A stretch of 64,000 nucleotides of DNA from Adhaeribacter rhizoryzae. Its GTDB lineage: Bacteria; Bacteroidota; Bacteroidia; Cytophagales; Hymenobacteraceae. Every line of letters begins with the position of its first letter. Position 1 is the first letter of the stretch. Positions 47,988 through 56,535 of this stretch are shown here, piece after piece. The position numbers were made by a program, and so were the translations under genes. The stretch covers positions 62,001-126,000 of the forward strand of contig NZ_VWSF01000002.1 in NCBI RefSeq assembly GCF_008629685.1. The letters are read 5' to 3'. The notes under the pieces were generated by a model. It ran no database searches, was not told the DNA's origin, and saw nothing but the letters and a program-made list of their open reading frames with translations.

Positions 47988-48515
47988 CCCGAAATGCTTA
48001 GGAAAAATGCCGGCTTACGCGTCATCCCGAGCCTGTCGAGGGAACTATTACCGCAATTTTAGCTAACCTTTAACAGAATCCTTATGGCTATTCAAATGCC
48101 AGCTCATTTAAGAACTTTAAGTTTGGATTCTGCTTTCGGATTAAGGCTTCTTTCTTACTGCGGCTCCAGCCTTTGAGTTGCTTTTCCCGGTCGATAGCTT
48201 GGTTAGGGGAAGGGTAGCGTTCAAAATAAATAAGGTTATAACAGAAATATTTGCCGGCGAAAGTGCCAGGCTTACCACTATTCTCAAAGTGCTCGGTTAA
48301 GCGTCTTGGTAAATCGTTTGTTACACCAATGTAATAGGTGGTGCGGTTTGGGTTGGTGGTGATGTAAACAAAATAGTTGTGGTTAAACATAACTGTTTAT
48401 GTATAAAGAAGCAACTATAAGATAAGGGCAGAAGTTCCTGAAATAATTGCTGTAATAGATCCCTCGACAGGCTCGGGATGACGCGTAAGCCGGCGTTTTT
48501 CCTAAGCATTTCGGG
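47988..48515. mobile_element. inverted-repeat unit enclosing a GIY-YIG nuclease gene
   Basis: The left arm (47988-48058) and the right arm (48445-48515) are inverted copies 71 bases long that match at 68 positions. The arms contain the palindrome-prone core gtcatcccgagcctgtcgag, related to the inner arms of the repeat at 4620-4785. Inside is one complete gene, a GIY-YIG nuclease (48088-48390), and little else. The unit is about 528 bases and has the form of a small mobile or self-spreading element. No target-site duplication was recognised. Confidence 0.65.
48088..48390 (-). CDS. GIY-YIG domain nuclease, small stand-alone type
   Basis: A 100-residue protein consisting only of a GIY-YIG endonuclease domain (UPF0213/YhbQ-like). 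The first signature is FVYITT and YYIGVTNDLPRRLTEH, with the catalytic Tyr and the Arg after the second motif; IDREKQLKGWSRSKKEALI supplies the conserved metal-binding Glu. Family members cut DNA, or are of unknown role when this short. The gene fills most of the space between two 71-base inverted repeats that begin about 30 bases and 55 bases from its ends. The association resembles that of a transposase-like enzyme with its repeat and is the basis of the main finding. Confidence 0.92.
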   Translation of the reverse strand: MFNHNYFVYITTNPNRTTYYIGVTNDLPRRLTEHFENSGKPGTFAGKYFCYNLIYFERYPSPNQAIDREKQLKGWSRSKKEALIRKQNPNLKFLNELAFE

Positions 48516-48758
48516 CTGTTGAGGTAGTTTGAGGTAGTTTTCGGCTTTGGTGGTTTTATTTGGTGAATTTGGAATGCTGCTGAATTAGCGTGTTGCTGCT
48601 GAATTATTGGCTGTTAGCTGGTTTACTAATTGAATAAAATTGCCATAGGAAGTGAAAACTTGGGTAAAACAGTAGAGTGGCGGGAGCGGGTGGGTAAAAG
48701 CAAAAAATCCTTACGCCAACGGTAAGGATTTTTGTTTTAAGATAAGGTTAGCCCGAAA
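48391..48758. other. intergenic region with right arm of inverted repeat and kinase-gene terminator
   Basis: About 370 bases. It holds the right arm of the GIY-YIG unit (48445-48515), a short tandem ttgaggtagt duplication near 48518-48538, and the terminator at 48702-48733. No gene was seen. Confidence 0.6.
48702..48733 (-). terminator. terminator of the CheB-CheR-kinase gene
   Basis: aaaaaatccttac pairs with gtaaggattttt around a 7-base loop, 26 bases beyond the stop at 48759. On the minus strand the stem is followed by T residues. Confidence 0.88.
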
Positions 48759-51700
48759 TTAATCTTGGTCGGTGGCGGCCGGAACAGAAGCGGGCCGGCT
48801 TTTAATAATAATATCAACGCTGGTGCCCTGGCCGGGACGGGAATCGATTTTTAATTTGCCATCGAGCAACTTTACGCGATTTCGAATGCTGCTTAATCCA
48901 ATGCCTTTGCTATTCCTTTTTTCAGCGGAGTTAAAGCCGTTGCCATTGTCTTGTACGCGCAAGTAAAGCTGGTTTTTTCTGTTTTCCAGTTCTATGTGTA
49001 CGGTTGTGGCTTCGGCGTGCTTCATGGTGTTATTCAGCAGCTCTTGTATAATGCGGTAAAGCGATATTTCTATTAAATCTTCGAACCGTTCTTCTAAACC
49101 TACCAAGTCGCTGGTAACATTAAGTGCGGGGCTATCAAGCCGTCGGATGAGTTCTTCAATGGCTGTTTTCAGACCAAAATCGCGGAGTACAGTGGGTGTT
49201 AGCTCAAAAGAAATATTGCGGGTGGCGCTGATTGCCTGATTTAGCAAGTTGTTTATCCGGCCTTTTGTTTCCTGCTGCGCTTCGTTTTTGTTTTCCAGGT
49301 GGTCGAGGTTTAGTTTAGCGGCGTAGAGCAACTGGCCCAAACCATTGTGCAGGGCTTCCGAAATGCGTTTACGTTCGGCTTCCTGGGTTTGTAAAACGGC
49401 TTTTAATATTTGTTTTTGCTGTTGCAGCCGGAGTTGAATGGTTGCTTCTTCGGCGTCTTTCTGGTCCTGAATATCGGTGGCGGTGCCAATCCAGAGGCTT
49501 ATCTGGCTCTGATTGTTCCGGATGGGAACGGCTTTTACTAAATGCCAGCGATATTGGTTATCGGATTGGCGCAACAGGCGAGCCTGAATATTTAAGACTT
49601 TTCCGTTGGTAAGTACTTCTTTGTAAGCTGCCAGATAATTTTCTAAATCGTCGGGGTGGATAGCTTTGGTCCAGCCCCAACCCTGCGATTCTTCTTTGGT
49701 AAAGCCGGTAAAATCGTACCAGGCTTGGTTGAAAGATTCGTTCTCGCCGCTGGAGTGGTGGGTCCAGGTAATGTGGGGCACGGCTTCCAGCAAAATACGA
49801 AAACGATCGGCGTTAGCATGTATTTCTGCTTTTTGTTGCAGCAGTTGCTGTTGGTAGTTTTTGCGGCTGGTAACATTCTGCATGGTTAGCACTAAACCAT
49901 CGTTTAGTTTTACCCCAATCAGGTGTACCCAACGGTCGGCGTTTCCCGGAAGCTGTTGTATCTGTTCAATATCCAGCACTTCGCCATCATTTACTACTTT
50001 TAAATATTGCGTAAACAAATCGTTTTGCAGTAACGGCGCATAGGCTTTGCTCAGGGGTTTGGCCCGCAAATCGGTTTCTTTAACCTTTAATATTTCTTCG
50101 GCTTTAGAGTTTAACAGAATACATTCAAAATCAACAATAACATTCAGGTTGTTGCGAATGGCTCTTAAAGCCAGAATAGCGTTTGGCGAACTGTCGAGAA
50201 TGCTGGCCTGCATCAGGTGCATATTCTTCAGTTCGTTAATATTTATAAACAGAATAATGGCCCCATCGGTAATGCGGTTCTGGCTAATGTAAGGCAAAAT
50301 GCGCAATAAATACCAGATGCCGTTTTTATCCTGCACTTCGCGCTCAACAGCCACCGTATTTTTAATGGCTTCCAGAATATCGTTTATAAAATCCGGATGT
50401 TGAATATTATGCGTAATCTGGAGTATAGACCGGCCAATATCGCCTTCGATTAAGTTTATTTGCTGCATAGCAGCCGGCGTAAATTTGCGGATAATGAGCT
50501 GACTATCTACGTAAATCTGGCCAATATCGGTGCTCCGGAAAAAGTTATTCAGGTCGTCGTCTAGCTCTACCAGCATTTTTATTTTGTACTGGTGCTCGGC
50601 GTTTATGGTATTCAGCTCTTCGTTTAACGATTGCAGTTCTTCATTGGCGCTCTGGAGTTCTTCGTTCGACGATAATAATTCTTCGTTGGTGCTTTGCAGT
50701 TCTTCGTTGGCGGTTTCGAGCTCTTCTACCACACTCTGCAAATCTTCGCGGGTAAGTTGCAGTTCCAGCTCCAGCTCGTGTACCCGGGTTTCGTAATGAA
50801 TTTCTTTCCGGGATAGTTGCGGTTCGTTTAAGGTATAGGCTTGTTCGGGATCTTCGCTAAATAATACCAGTATAAAGCGGTCGAATAATTTTTTATCGCT
50901 GAGGTAAGGTTTTATAACAATGTTTATGTGGCGCATGGTATCGCCATCGCGATATTGGAGGCCATGGGCTACAATTTTCTCTTTATTTTGTTCGGCTTTG
51001 CGCAGCAGGGCACCCAGGTCCAGGGCTAAATCCTGCGGTAACAATTTTAAAATATTAAAGCTAAGCTGGCGCTCAGGCAAAGATACAAGTTTGGTGTAAT
51101 CGCCGTAACCATGAATTACATCGTAATTTTCGTCGAGGTAAACGGCCGCAAATGCATATTCTTCCAGAATAGCATCGTTCAGCATCTCAACTAGGCGATG
51201 TTGCAATTTTTGCCGTGGGTTAAAGTCCCGGGTCCGGAGCGGTACGTTTAAGTCGGGTTTCCGGAAGTTAGTCCCCGGACTCATAAAGTTTTCCAGACCC
51301 AGGGAGCCAGAGGCTGTGGTGCTCTGAAAAATTTTCCACTTTTTATTTACCTCCGTAAATTTGGTAAAATCGCCCAGGCTTTCGCTGGGGCCTAAAAATA
51401 AATAACCGCCTACATTAAGCGCATAATGAAGCTTACTCAATACTTTTTTCTGTAGCACCGGGCTTAAATAAATAAGCATGTTGCGGCAGCTTACCAAATC
51501 CATGCGGCTAAAGGGCGGATCGTTGATGAGGTTATGTTGGGCAAAAATAACCATGCGCCTGATGCGTGGAGCAACCCGGTACTTGCCGTCTTCTAAAGTA
51601 AAAAAGTTTTCCCGGCGTTCTTCCGATACTTCGGAAAGCGAACTGGCGGGATACAGGCCGGCACCGGCAAAATCCAGGGCATCGCGGTCTATGTCGGAGG

Positions 51701-52769
51701 CAAATATTTTTACTTCTACTTCTTTTTTTACCGTATCCAGGTGTTCCCGCACCAGCATGGCAATAGAATAAGCTTCTTCGCCGGTAGAGCAAGCCGTTAC
51801 CCAAATGCGTAAGGTGTTGTTAAGGTTTAATGCTTCGGCCAGCGGCGGTATAACTTCTTTGGCTAAAATATCATAAGCTTCGGGGTCGCGGAAAAACTTA
51901 GTTACGCCAATTAAAAACTCTTTGCTTAAGGTTTCGGTTTCTTCGGGGTTCAGGTTCAGGTAATCTACATAATTGGCCAGCGAATCTATATTGCAATGGG
52001 CCATGCGGCGGCTAATACGCCGGATTAGGGTAGGTTGCTTGTAATTATTAAAATCGAAGCCGGTACGTTCTCTTACTATTTCCAGTATGTGCAGAAAAGA
52101 AGGATCGTTAGAAAATTGCATTTCCTTCATCTGCTTGGCCAGCGGCGAAACCTTTACAAAGTCAAAAATAGCTTCCGGAATCATTTCGGGTGGCAATACT
52201 TTGTCTATCAGGCCCGCATTAATGGCGTTGCGCGGCATGCCATCAAACTTGGCAGTTTCGGGGTCTTGCACCAATACCAGGCCCTTGTTTTTTTTAATGG
52301 CCAGTACGCCTTCGGTACCATCAGTACCGGTGCCCGATAAAATAACGCCTATTGCCTTGGGGCCTTTGTCCATGGCCAGCGACTTAAAAAATAAATCTAT
52401 GGTACGGCCACCGGCAATATCCGGCGAACGCTCGGTTAGCTGTAAACGGTTGTTTTTAATGGTTAAAAATTTGCCCGACGGAATAATATAAACATTGTTT
52501 ATTTCTACCAGTTGGTCGTGTTCGGCCTCTCTGAAATTTAATTGTTGGTGTCGGTTTAATATTTGGGTTAACAGGCTGCGGTGTTCGGGGGCCAGGTGCT
52601 GTACAATTACGTAGGCCACACTATCGTGCGGAACATTACTAAACAATGCATCCATTGCTTGTAAGCCACCCGCCGAAGCGCCAATACCAATTATATAGGG
52701 GTCTTTCAGGGTAAATTTAGGTTTATCCTGGTTTAAATTATTTTCTGATGAATTTGATTTTTTGCTCAT
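48759..52769 (-). CDS. CheB-CheR-PAS-histidine kinase fusion protein
   Basis: A 1336-residue soluble multidomain protein. CheB methylesterase at about 25-205 with Ser32 (GIGASAGG), His58 (IVQHLAP) and Asp150 (LSGTGTDG). CheR methyltransferase at about 215-480 (WVTACSTGEEAYSIAMLV, then LVSCRNMLIYLSP). A long coiled coil at about 650-740 with repeats of EELQSxN. PAS-type domains between about 745 and 1120 (QAWYDFTGFTKEESQGWGW in the last). A HisKA_3 and HATPase_c kinase to the end (ERKRISEALHNGLGQLL, VQDNGNGFNSAEKRNSKGIG). The phosphorylated His is His1141, followed by Asn1142 where Asp is usual. There is no receiver domain, no membrane segment and no other chemotaxis gene nearby. Substrate and signal are unknown. 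Confidence 0.93.
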   Translation of the reverse strand: MSKKSNSSENNLNQDKPKFTLKDPYIIGIGASAGGLQAMDALFSNVPHDSVAYVIVQHLAPEHRSLLTQILNRHQQLNFREAEHDQLVEINNVYIIPSGKFLTIKNNRLQLTERSPDIAGGRTIDLFFKSLAMDKGPKAIGVILSGTGTDGTEGVLAIKKNKGLVLVQDPETAKFDGMPRNAINAGLIDKVLPPEMIPEAIFDFVKVSPLAKQMKEMQFSNDPSFLHILEIVRERTGFDFNNYKQPTLIRRISRRMAHCNIDSLANYVDYLNLNPEETETLSKEFLIGVTKFFRDPEAYDILAKEVIPPLAEALNLNNTLRIWVTACSTGEEAYSIAMLVREHLDTVKKEVEVKIFASDIDRDALDFAGAGLYPASSLSEVSEERRENFFTLEDGKYRVAPRIRRMVIFAQHNLINDPPFSRMDLVSCRNMLIYLSPVLQKKVLSKLHYALNVGGYLFLGPSESLGDFTKFTEVNKKWKIFQSTTASGSLGLENFMSPGTNFRKPDLNVPLRTRDFNPRQKLQHRLVEMLNDAILEEYAFAAVYLDENYDVIHGYGDYTKLVSLPERQLSFNILKLLPQDLALDLGALLRKAEQNKEKIVAHGLQYRDGDTMRHINIVIKPYLSDKKLFDRFILVLFSEDPEQAYTLNEPQLSRKEIHYETRVHELELELQLTREDLQSVVEELETANEELQSTNEELLSSNEELQSANEELQSLNEELNTINAEHQYKIKMLVELDDDLNNFFRSTDIGQIYVDSQLIIRKFTPAAMQQINLIEGDIGRSILQITHNIQHPDFINDILEAIKNTVAVEREVQDKNGIWYLLRILPYISQNRITDGAIILFININELKNMHLMQASILDSSPNAILALRAIRNNLNVIVDFECILLNSKAEEILKVKETDLRAKPLSKAYAPLLQNDLFTQYLKVVNDGEVLDIEQIQQLPGNADRWVHLIGVKLNDGLVLTMQNVTSRKNYQQQLLQQKAEIHANADRFRILLEAVPHITWTHHSSGENESFNQAWYDFTGFTKEESQGWGWTKAIHPDDLENYLAAYKEVLTNGKVLNIQARLLRQSDNQYRWHLVKAVPIRNNQSQISLWIGTATDIQDQKDAEEATIQLRLQQQKQILKAVLQTQEAERKRISEALHNGLGQLLYAAKLNLDHLENKNEAQQETKGRINNLLNQAISATRNISFELTPTVLRDFGLKTAIEELIRRLDSPALNVTSDLVGLEERFEDLIEISLYRIIQELLNNTMKHAEATTVHIELENRKNQLYLRVQDNGNGFNSAEKRNSKGIGLSSIRNRVKLLDGKLKIDSRPGQGTSVDIIIKSRPASVPAATDQD

Positions 52770-53096
52770 GCGCTGACCTCGCTGATCTCGCTGACCCTTT
52801 GGGCTGTTTGTAATTAAAGATAACCACTAAATTACTTAAATCATTTAGCAGAAAAAATGTTTATCTAAACCCTTGGGGTAAATACGTATTTAACAGAAGT
52901 TAATTCCTGTTTTATTCGCCGATGCTATTTTTTACTTACTCATCTTAAATTTAAAATTAGCCCATCAGAAACTGCAGCTACCATCAAATCAAGAAAAGAA
53001 TATTTAAGCCCGATTTAGCAATAGTAAATATTAATTGTGTTGTGGTTGGTTTATCTTAGTCTGTTGCTTGCCGGTTGGTAGGGGTTGTAAATAGCC
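52770..53096. other. intergenic region with 9-base tandem repeat next to kinase start
   Basis: About 330 bases. Directly upstream of the ATG of the CheB-CheR-kinase gene are three copies of a 9-base unit (gctgacctc, gctgatctc, gctgaccct; 52772-52798), covering the ribosome-binding position. The remainder is AT-rich with no gene seen. Confidence 0.6.
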
Positions 53097-53333
53097 TTAA
53101 AGCTGTTGTTGCAAGAAGCGCGGTTGGTAAATAAAAGATTGAACACTGGCTGTGTCTAGTTCTAATAATTTACGGCCCAGCTTTATTTTATAGCCATAAT
53201 ATTTTACTTGTTGGGGTATGGGCATACCCGGCGTAATAATTTCGTCCAGGTAATGCAAGTGGTCCAGCACTTCTTGCCGGGTTAGTGGTTGGGTATCTAC
53301 ATTACTAAATATAAAATCTAAAAGGCCAAGCAT
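53097..53333 (-). CDS. small hypothetical protein, 78 residues
   Basis: Not recognised. A short helical, soluble protein (QPLTRQEVLDHLHYLDEIIT, then KYYGYKIKLGRKLLEL) with no Cys, signal peptide or membrane segment. The good ATG, codon use like neighbouring genes and same-strand position between a CheB gene and the CheB-CheR-kinase gene support it being real. It could encode a small adaptor, but that is a guess. Confidence 0.5.
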   Translation of the reverse strand: MLGLLDFIFSNVDTQPLTRQEVLDHLHYLDEIITPGMPIPQQVKYYGYKIKLGRKLLELDTASVQSFIYQPRFLQQQL

Positions 53334-53586
53334 TATTCTGAAATATAAAAAAAAGTTATACCAATAAGCCAGATTAATACGAGATTAATTTAAATAAATT
53401 TAGGTATTAGCATAATTTTTACGCCGAATATTGTTAAAAAATAACCTAATTAAAAAATGTTAGCTCTCCTAATTCTTGCCGGCGGCATTATAGTTGAGCG
53501 AGAATATATTTATTGGTGGTTAGTAGCTTTGCTGTTGAAAGAGGCAATATTTTAATTGTTGCGTTATTTGATGAATGGTTCAGGCA

Positions 53587-53885
53587 GCGCAATTTGATTG
53601 GCTATGCTGCCATGTCAGGTGTTTTGCGCTAATTACCATTAGTTTCTGCTGTGTCAGGTGTTATCACCTGACACTCTTATCACTTTTCTTGTATTTATCC
53701 GGTTTTAATAAATGCTTCTATTCCTGTACGGTGGTTGTGAAAAACTGCGGATGTTCGGTTATCATAGGCATAGTTCTTACTTGCGTCAAATATATGAGCT
53801 GGGGAAGGGGATGGTGTCAGGTGATAACACCTGACACGGCAGAAGAACCCAACAGGGCAGCATGCTTCAGACAAAGCAATTTGCC
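53587..53885. repeat. MITE-like element with inverted 24-base palindromes
   Basis: A 24-base near-palindrome built on gtgtcaggtg and cacctgacac occurs at 53651-53674 and in inverted orientation at 53814-53837, with a third half (gtcaggtgtt) near 53614. Outside them, gcaatttg and atgctgcc on the left (about 53588-53611) match the reversed right end (53856-53885). The whole is about 300 bases with inverted ends and a non-coding middle. It lies between the 78-residue gene and a CheB gene; the gap 53334-53896 holds no supported gene. Confidence 0.65.
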
Positions 53886-53896
53886 ATTAGTTATTA

Positions 53897-54976
53897 CTAT
53901 TTACCCTGATTATTTTTTGGTTTCTTCTTCTGAAACTGGATGTCGCCGCTCAATAATTGGTGCTGAAAAATGGAATCGTGAATAATGCAGGCTTGTTTGA
54001 CCATAATATCGGCTTTGCCAAAAAATATTTTGGCTACATCTTTTTTCTTTATCTCCTCAAAATGTTTGCCTAATTGCACCAGCAACATGTTGGTTTCTTC
54101 CAGCCCCCGCATGGCCTGGAACATTGCGCTTTCTACGGTTTCGGTTACCTCGGCTAATAATGCACTTATGGTGTAGGCGTGGCCGGTATGGCACCGGAAC
54201 CGGATTAAATTACCTTCTATTAGTTTGGTTAGGGCACCGTGGCAATCAGGACAGGTAAAAGGGGTGAGTTCGCCTTTTTCTATAATTCCCATCCTAAAAG
54301 CATTATCGTGGCGGGCAATAGCCAGTTCTATTTCCAGCCGATCGAGGTCTTCTTTTTTTACTTTTAGTTCTCCGGTAGCCGGTTTGGTGGTGAGTTGCGT
54401 TAATAAAGCCGCTAATTCGGCAATGGGCACTATATGGTCTACTTCCACAAATTCCAGTACATTCGTGGGCATGTCCGGGTAAGTAGCATCTTCCGGATCT
54501 TGTATAATGGTGGTGCCGCCCAGTCTTTTCACCGACCACAACCCAGAAGTGCCATCGTCGAGGTAACCCGAAAGTACTACACCAATAACCCGCGGGCCGT
54601 ACACGTAAGCCGCCGACCGGAAAAGCGCATCTACCGACGGCCGAAACCGGTTTTCTTTTGGCCCCCGCTTTATTAATACTTTGCCATCTTCCAGCAACAA
54701 GTGAAAATCGGGTGGGGCAATGTAAATCCGGCCCGGTTCAATGGCTTGACCGTCTTGGGGGTGTTCGGCCGGTATTGGCCCCATGCTGGTTAATATTTCA
54801 GGCAGGTGGCTTTCGCTATAAGGCGCCACGTGCTGCGCTATAAAAATAGAACCCAGGAAATCGCGTGGCAAACCTTTTACTAATTCGGTCAGCGCTTTTA
54901 CGCCACCAGCCGAGGAGCCAATTACAATTATATCTTGTTTGGCTTTTACTGGTTCCGGTTTTAGTTTCCTGGCCAT
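53897..54976 (-). CDS. stand-alone CheB-type methylesterase without receiver domain (CheB1)
   Basis: A 359-residue protein. The CheB catalytic domain at about 15-195 has all three catalytic residues: Ser22 (IGSSAGG), His49 (IAQHVAP) and Asp141 ([11 protein letters not shown]). The usual N-terminal receiver domain is missing, so activity is not controlled by CheA phosphorylation. A C-terminal domain starts with a zinc-ribbon-like CPDCHGAL and [11 protein letters not shown] (about 240-275), then helices, a layout shared with the CheB at 55217. It is divergent from that gene with a 240-base gap. Methyl-accepting or other glutamyl-methyl ester targets are not in the window. Confidence 0.92.
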   Translation of the reverse strand: MARKLKPEPVKAKQDIIVIGSSAGGVKALTELVKGLPRDFLGSIFIAQHVAPYSESHLPEILTSMGPIPAEHPQDGQAIEPGRIYIAPPDFHLLLEDGKVLIKRGPKENRFRPSVDALFRSAAYVYGPRVIGVVLSGYLDDGTSGLWSVKRLGGTTIIQDPEDATYPDMPTNVLEFVEVDHIVPIAELAALLTQLTTKPATGELKVKKEDLDRLEIELAIARHDNAFRMGIIEKGELTPFTCPDCHGALTKLIEGNLIRFRCHTGHAYTISALLAEVTETVESAMFQAMRGLEETNMLLVQLGKHFEEIKKKDVAKIFFGKADIMVKQACIIHDSIFQHQLLSGDIQFQKKKPKNNQGK

Positions 54977-55216
54977 GTTTTGGGGTTATTTATAAAAAAA
55001 CAAAGTAGTTGTAAGTACGTGTGGCCAAGTGGTAAGTTAGTTTTAACCAAATACGGCGCGGGAAAGCAACTGCTTCAGTAATAAACGGATGAACTGTTAG
55101 AGATGAAAATAACCAGTACCCGGGTACTAATCTGCTAGCTGTTATTAAATACAGCCGGAATAAAACAACATCCGTAAACAAATATTCTGAAGCCACTAAA
55201 CCTGAAACCTGAAAAC

Positions 55217-56254
55217 GTGCAGATAACTGGTCATAATATTATTGTAATTGGTACGTCGGCCGGCGGCATGGAAGCTTTGTGCCGGTTAGTTGAACCCTTT
55301 CCTGCTGATTTACCCGCCGCTGTTTTTATTGTGCAGCACTTGTCTGCCGATTCCAACATCCAATATTTGTTAAAACGATTAGCGAGCCACACCAAGTTAA
55401 GCTGCGTAGTGGCCGAACATAATACCCACATCGAGTACAATGCCATTTACATGGCTCCGCCTGATCATCATTTGCTCATCGATAAAAAACATATTCTGGT
55501 GGCCAGAGGACCACGCGAAAACCAGTTCCGGCCTTCCATCGACCCGCTATTCCGGTCAGCGGCGGCTTTTCACGGGGCTCAAACCATTGGCGTAATTTTA
55601 ACCGGATTTTTGAGCGACGGCCTGGTAGGCATGAATGCCGTACAGCGCTGCGGGGGCTTTACAGTAGTGCAGGACCCAACCGATGCGGAGTATTCTGATT
55701 TGCCCCGGAATATTTTGCGCCATATGCCGGTAACCCATACGGCACCCATTGCCCAAATGGGACAACTTTTAACGCAATTGGTACACCAGCCCGCACCCGA
55801 CTCGGTAACGGTACAACCCGATATTTTATTAGAAGCTCAAATTGCCCAACGGATTATGATAAATAGCGAAAATGCCAATATTGGCGACATGGATAAACTT
55901 GGCAAACGGGTGCCTTATACCTGCCCTGATTGCGGTGGTACGCTGTGGGAATTAACCCGTGAGAAAGATAATGTGCAGCGATTCCGATGCCATACCGGCC
56001 ACGCCTACACCGACCAAAGCTTGCTCTCCAGCATGAACAATAATTTAGAAGAAACCCTTTATGTAGCCATGCGCACCCTGGAAGAACGCCGCAACATGTT
56101 AATGAGTATGGCCAACCAGGAAACAGGCAATGCCAAGTGGGCTACGCTACAACGCGACCGTGCCGAAGAAATGAAAACCCACATTGAGCGCATCCGCCGC
56201 ATTCTGGAAGCCGCCACCGTTTCGGACCAGGAGCACCAGCGGGAAGCAGGTTGA
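55217..56254 (+). CDS. stand-alone CheB-type methylesterase without receiver domain (CheB2)
   Basis: A 345-residue paralogue of the CheB at 53897-54976. Catalytic residues are Ser14 (IGTSAGG), His41 (IVQHLSA) and Asp134 (LTGFLSDGLVG). It too lacks a receiver domain and has the same C-terminal zinc-ribbon-like motif ([19 protein letters not shown]) followed by a helical bundle with TLEERRNMLMSMA. The start is GTG at 55217, right before the catalytic fold; no ATG lies near. It is divergent from CheB1, so the two probably share a regulatory region (54977-55216). Function is inferred from family; the substrate is unknown. Confidence 0.92.
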   Translation: MQITGHNIIVIGTSAGGMEALCRLVEPFPADLPAAVFIVQHLSADSNIQYLLKRLASHTKLSCVVAEHNTHIEYNAIYMAPPDHHLLIDKKHILVARGPRENQFRPSIDPLFRSAAAFHGAQTIGVILTGFLSDGLVGMNAVQRCGGFTVVQDPTDAEYSDLPRNILRHMPVTHTAPIAQMGQLLTQLVHQPAPDSVTVQPDILLEAQIAQRIMINSENANIGDMDKLGKRVPYTCPDCGGTLWELTREKDNVQRFRCHTGHAYTDQSLLSSMNNNLEETLYVAMRTLEERRNMLMSMANQETGNAKWATLQRDRAEEMKTHIERIRRILEAATVSDQEHQREAG

Positions 56255-56535
56255 TTTTCGTTAATCGTTGTTCGTTAATCGTTATTCGGTACGCTTAATT
56301 TATTATTCGAGTGCTTGCCAGGCATTAAGCTGTGCTGGCCTGATACCTTAAATAAAATATCTAAGCTCTTCCTCGCTTATAATAGTATGGCACAATCTCC
56401 TCTTTGGAGAGGTAAGGATAAGTTTTAAGGTTAGCTTACTTCAACTATCCTGGTTCTCGGATGCCCCAAAATGTTTTAAGGCTGAAATATTATTTTTATA
56501 AATTAAGTTTTTCTATTACAAGCCATGGTTAGGAA

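Noticed and set aside
50560-50780. Periodic repeat that at first looks like a short tandem array
   Set aside because: It encodes the EELQSxN coiled-coil repeats of the CheB-CheR-kinase protein; in frame and explained by the protein. Not a CRISPR.
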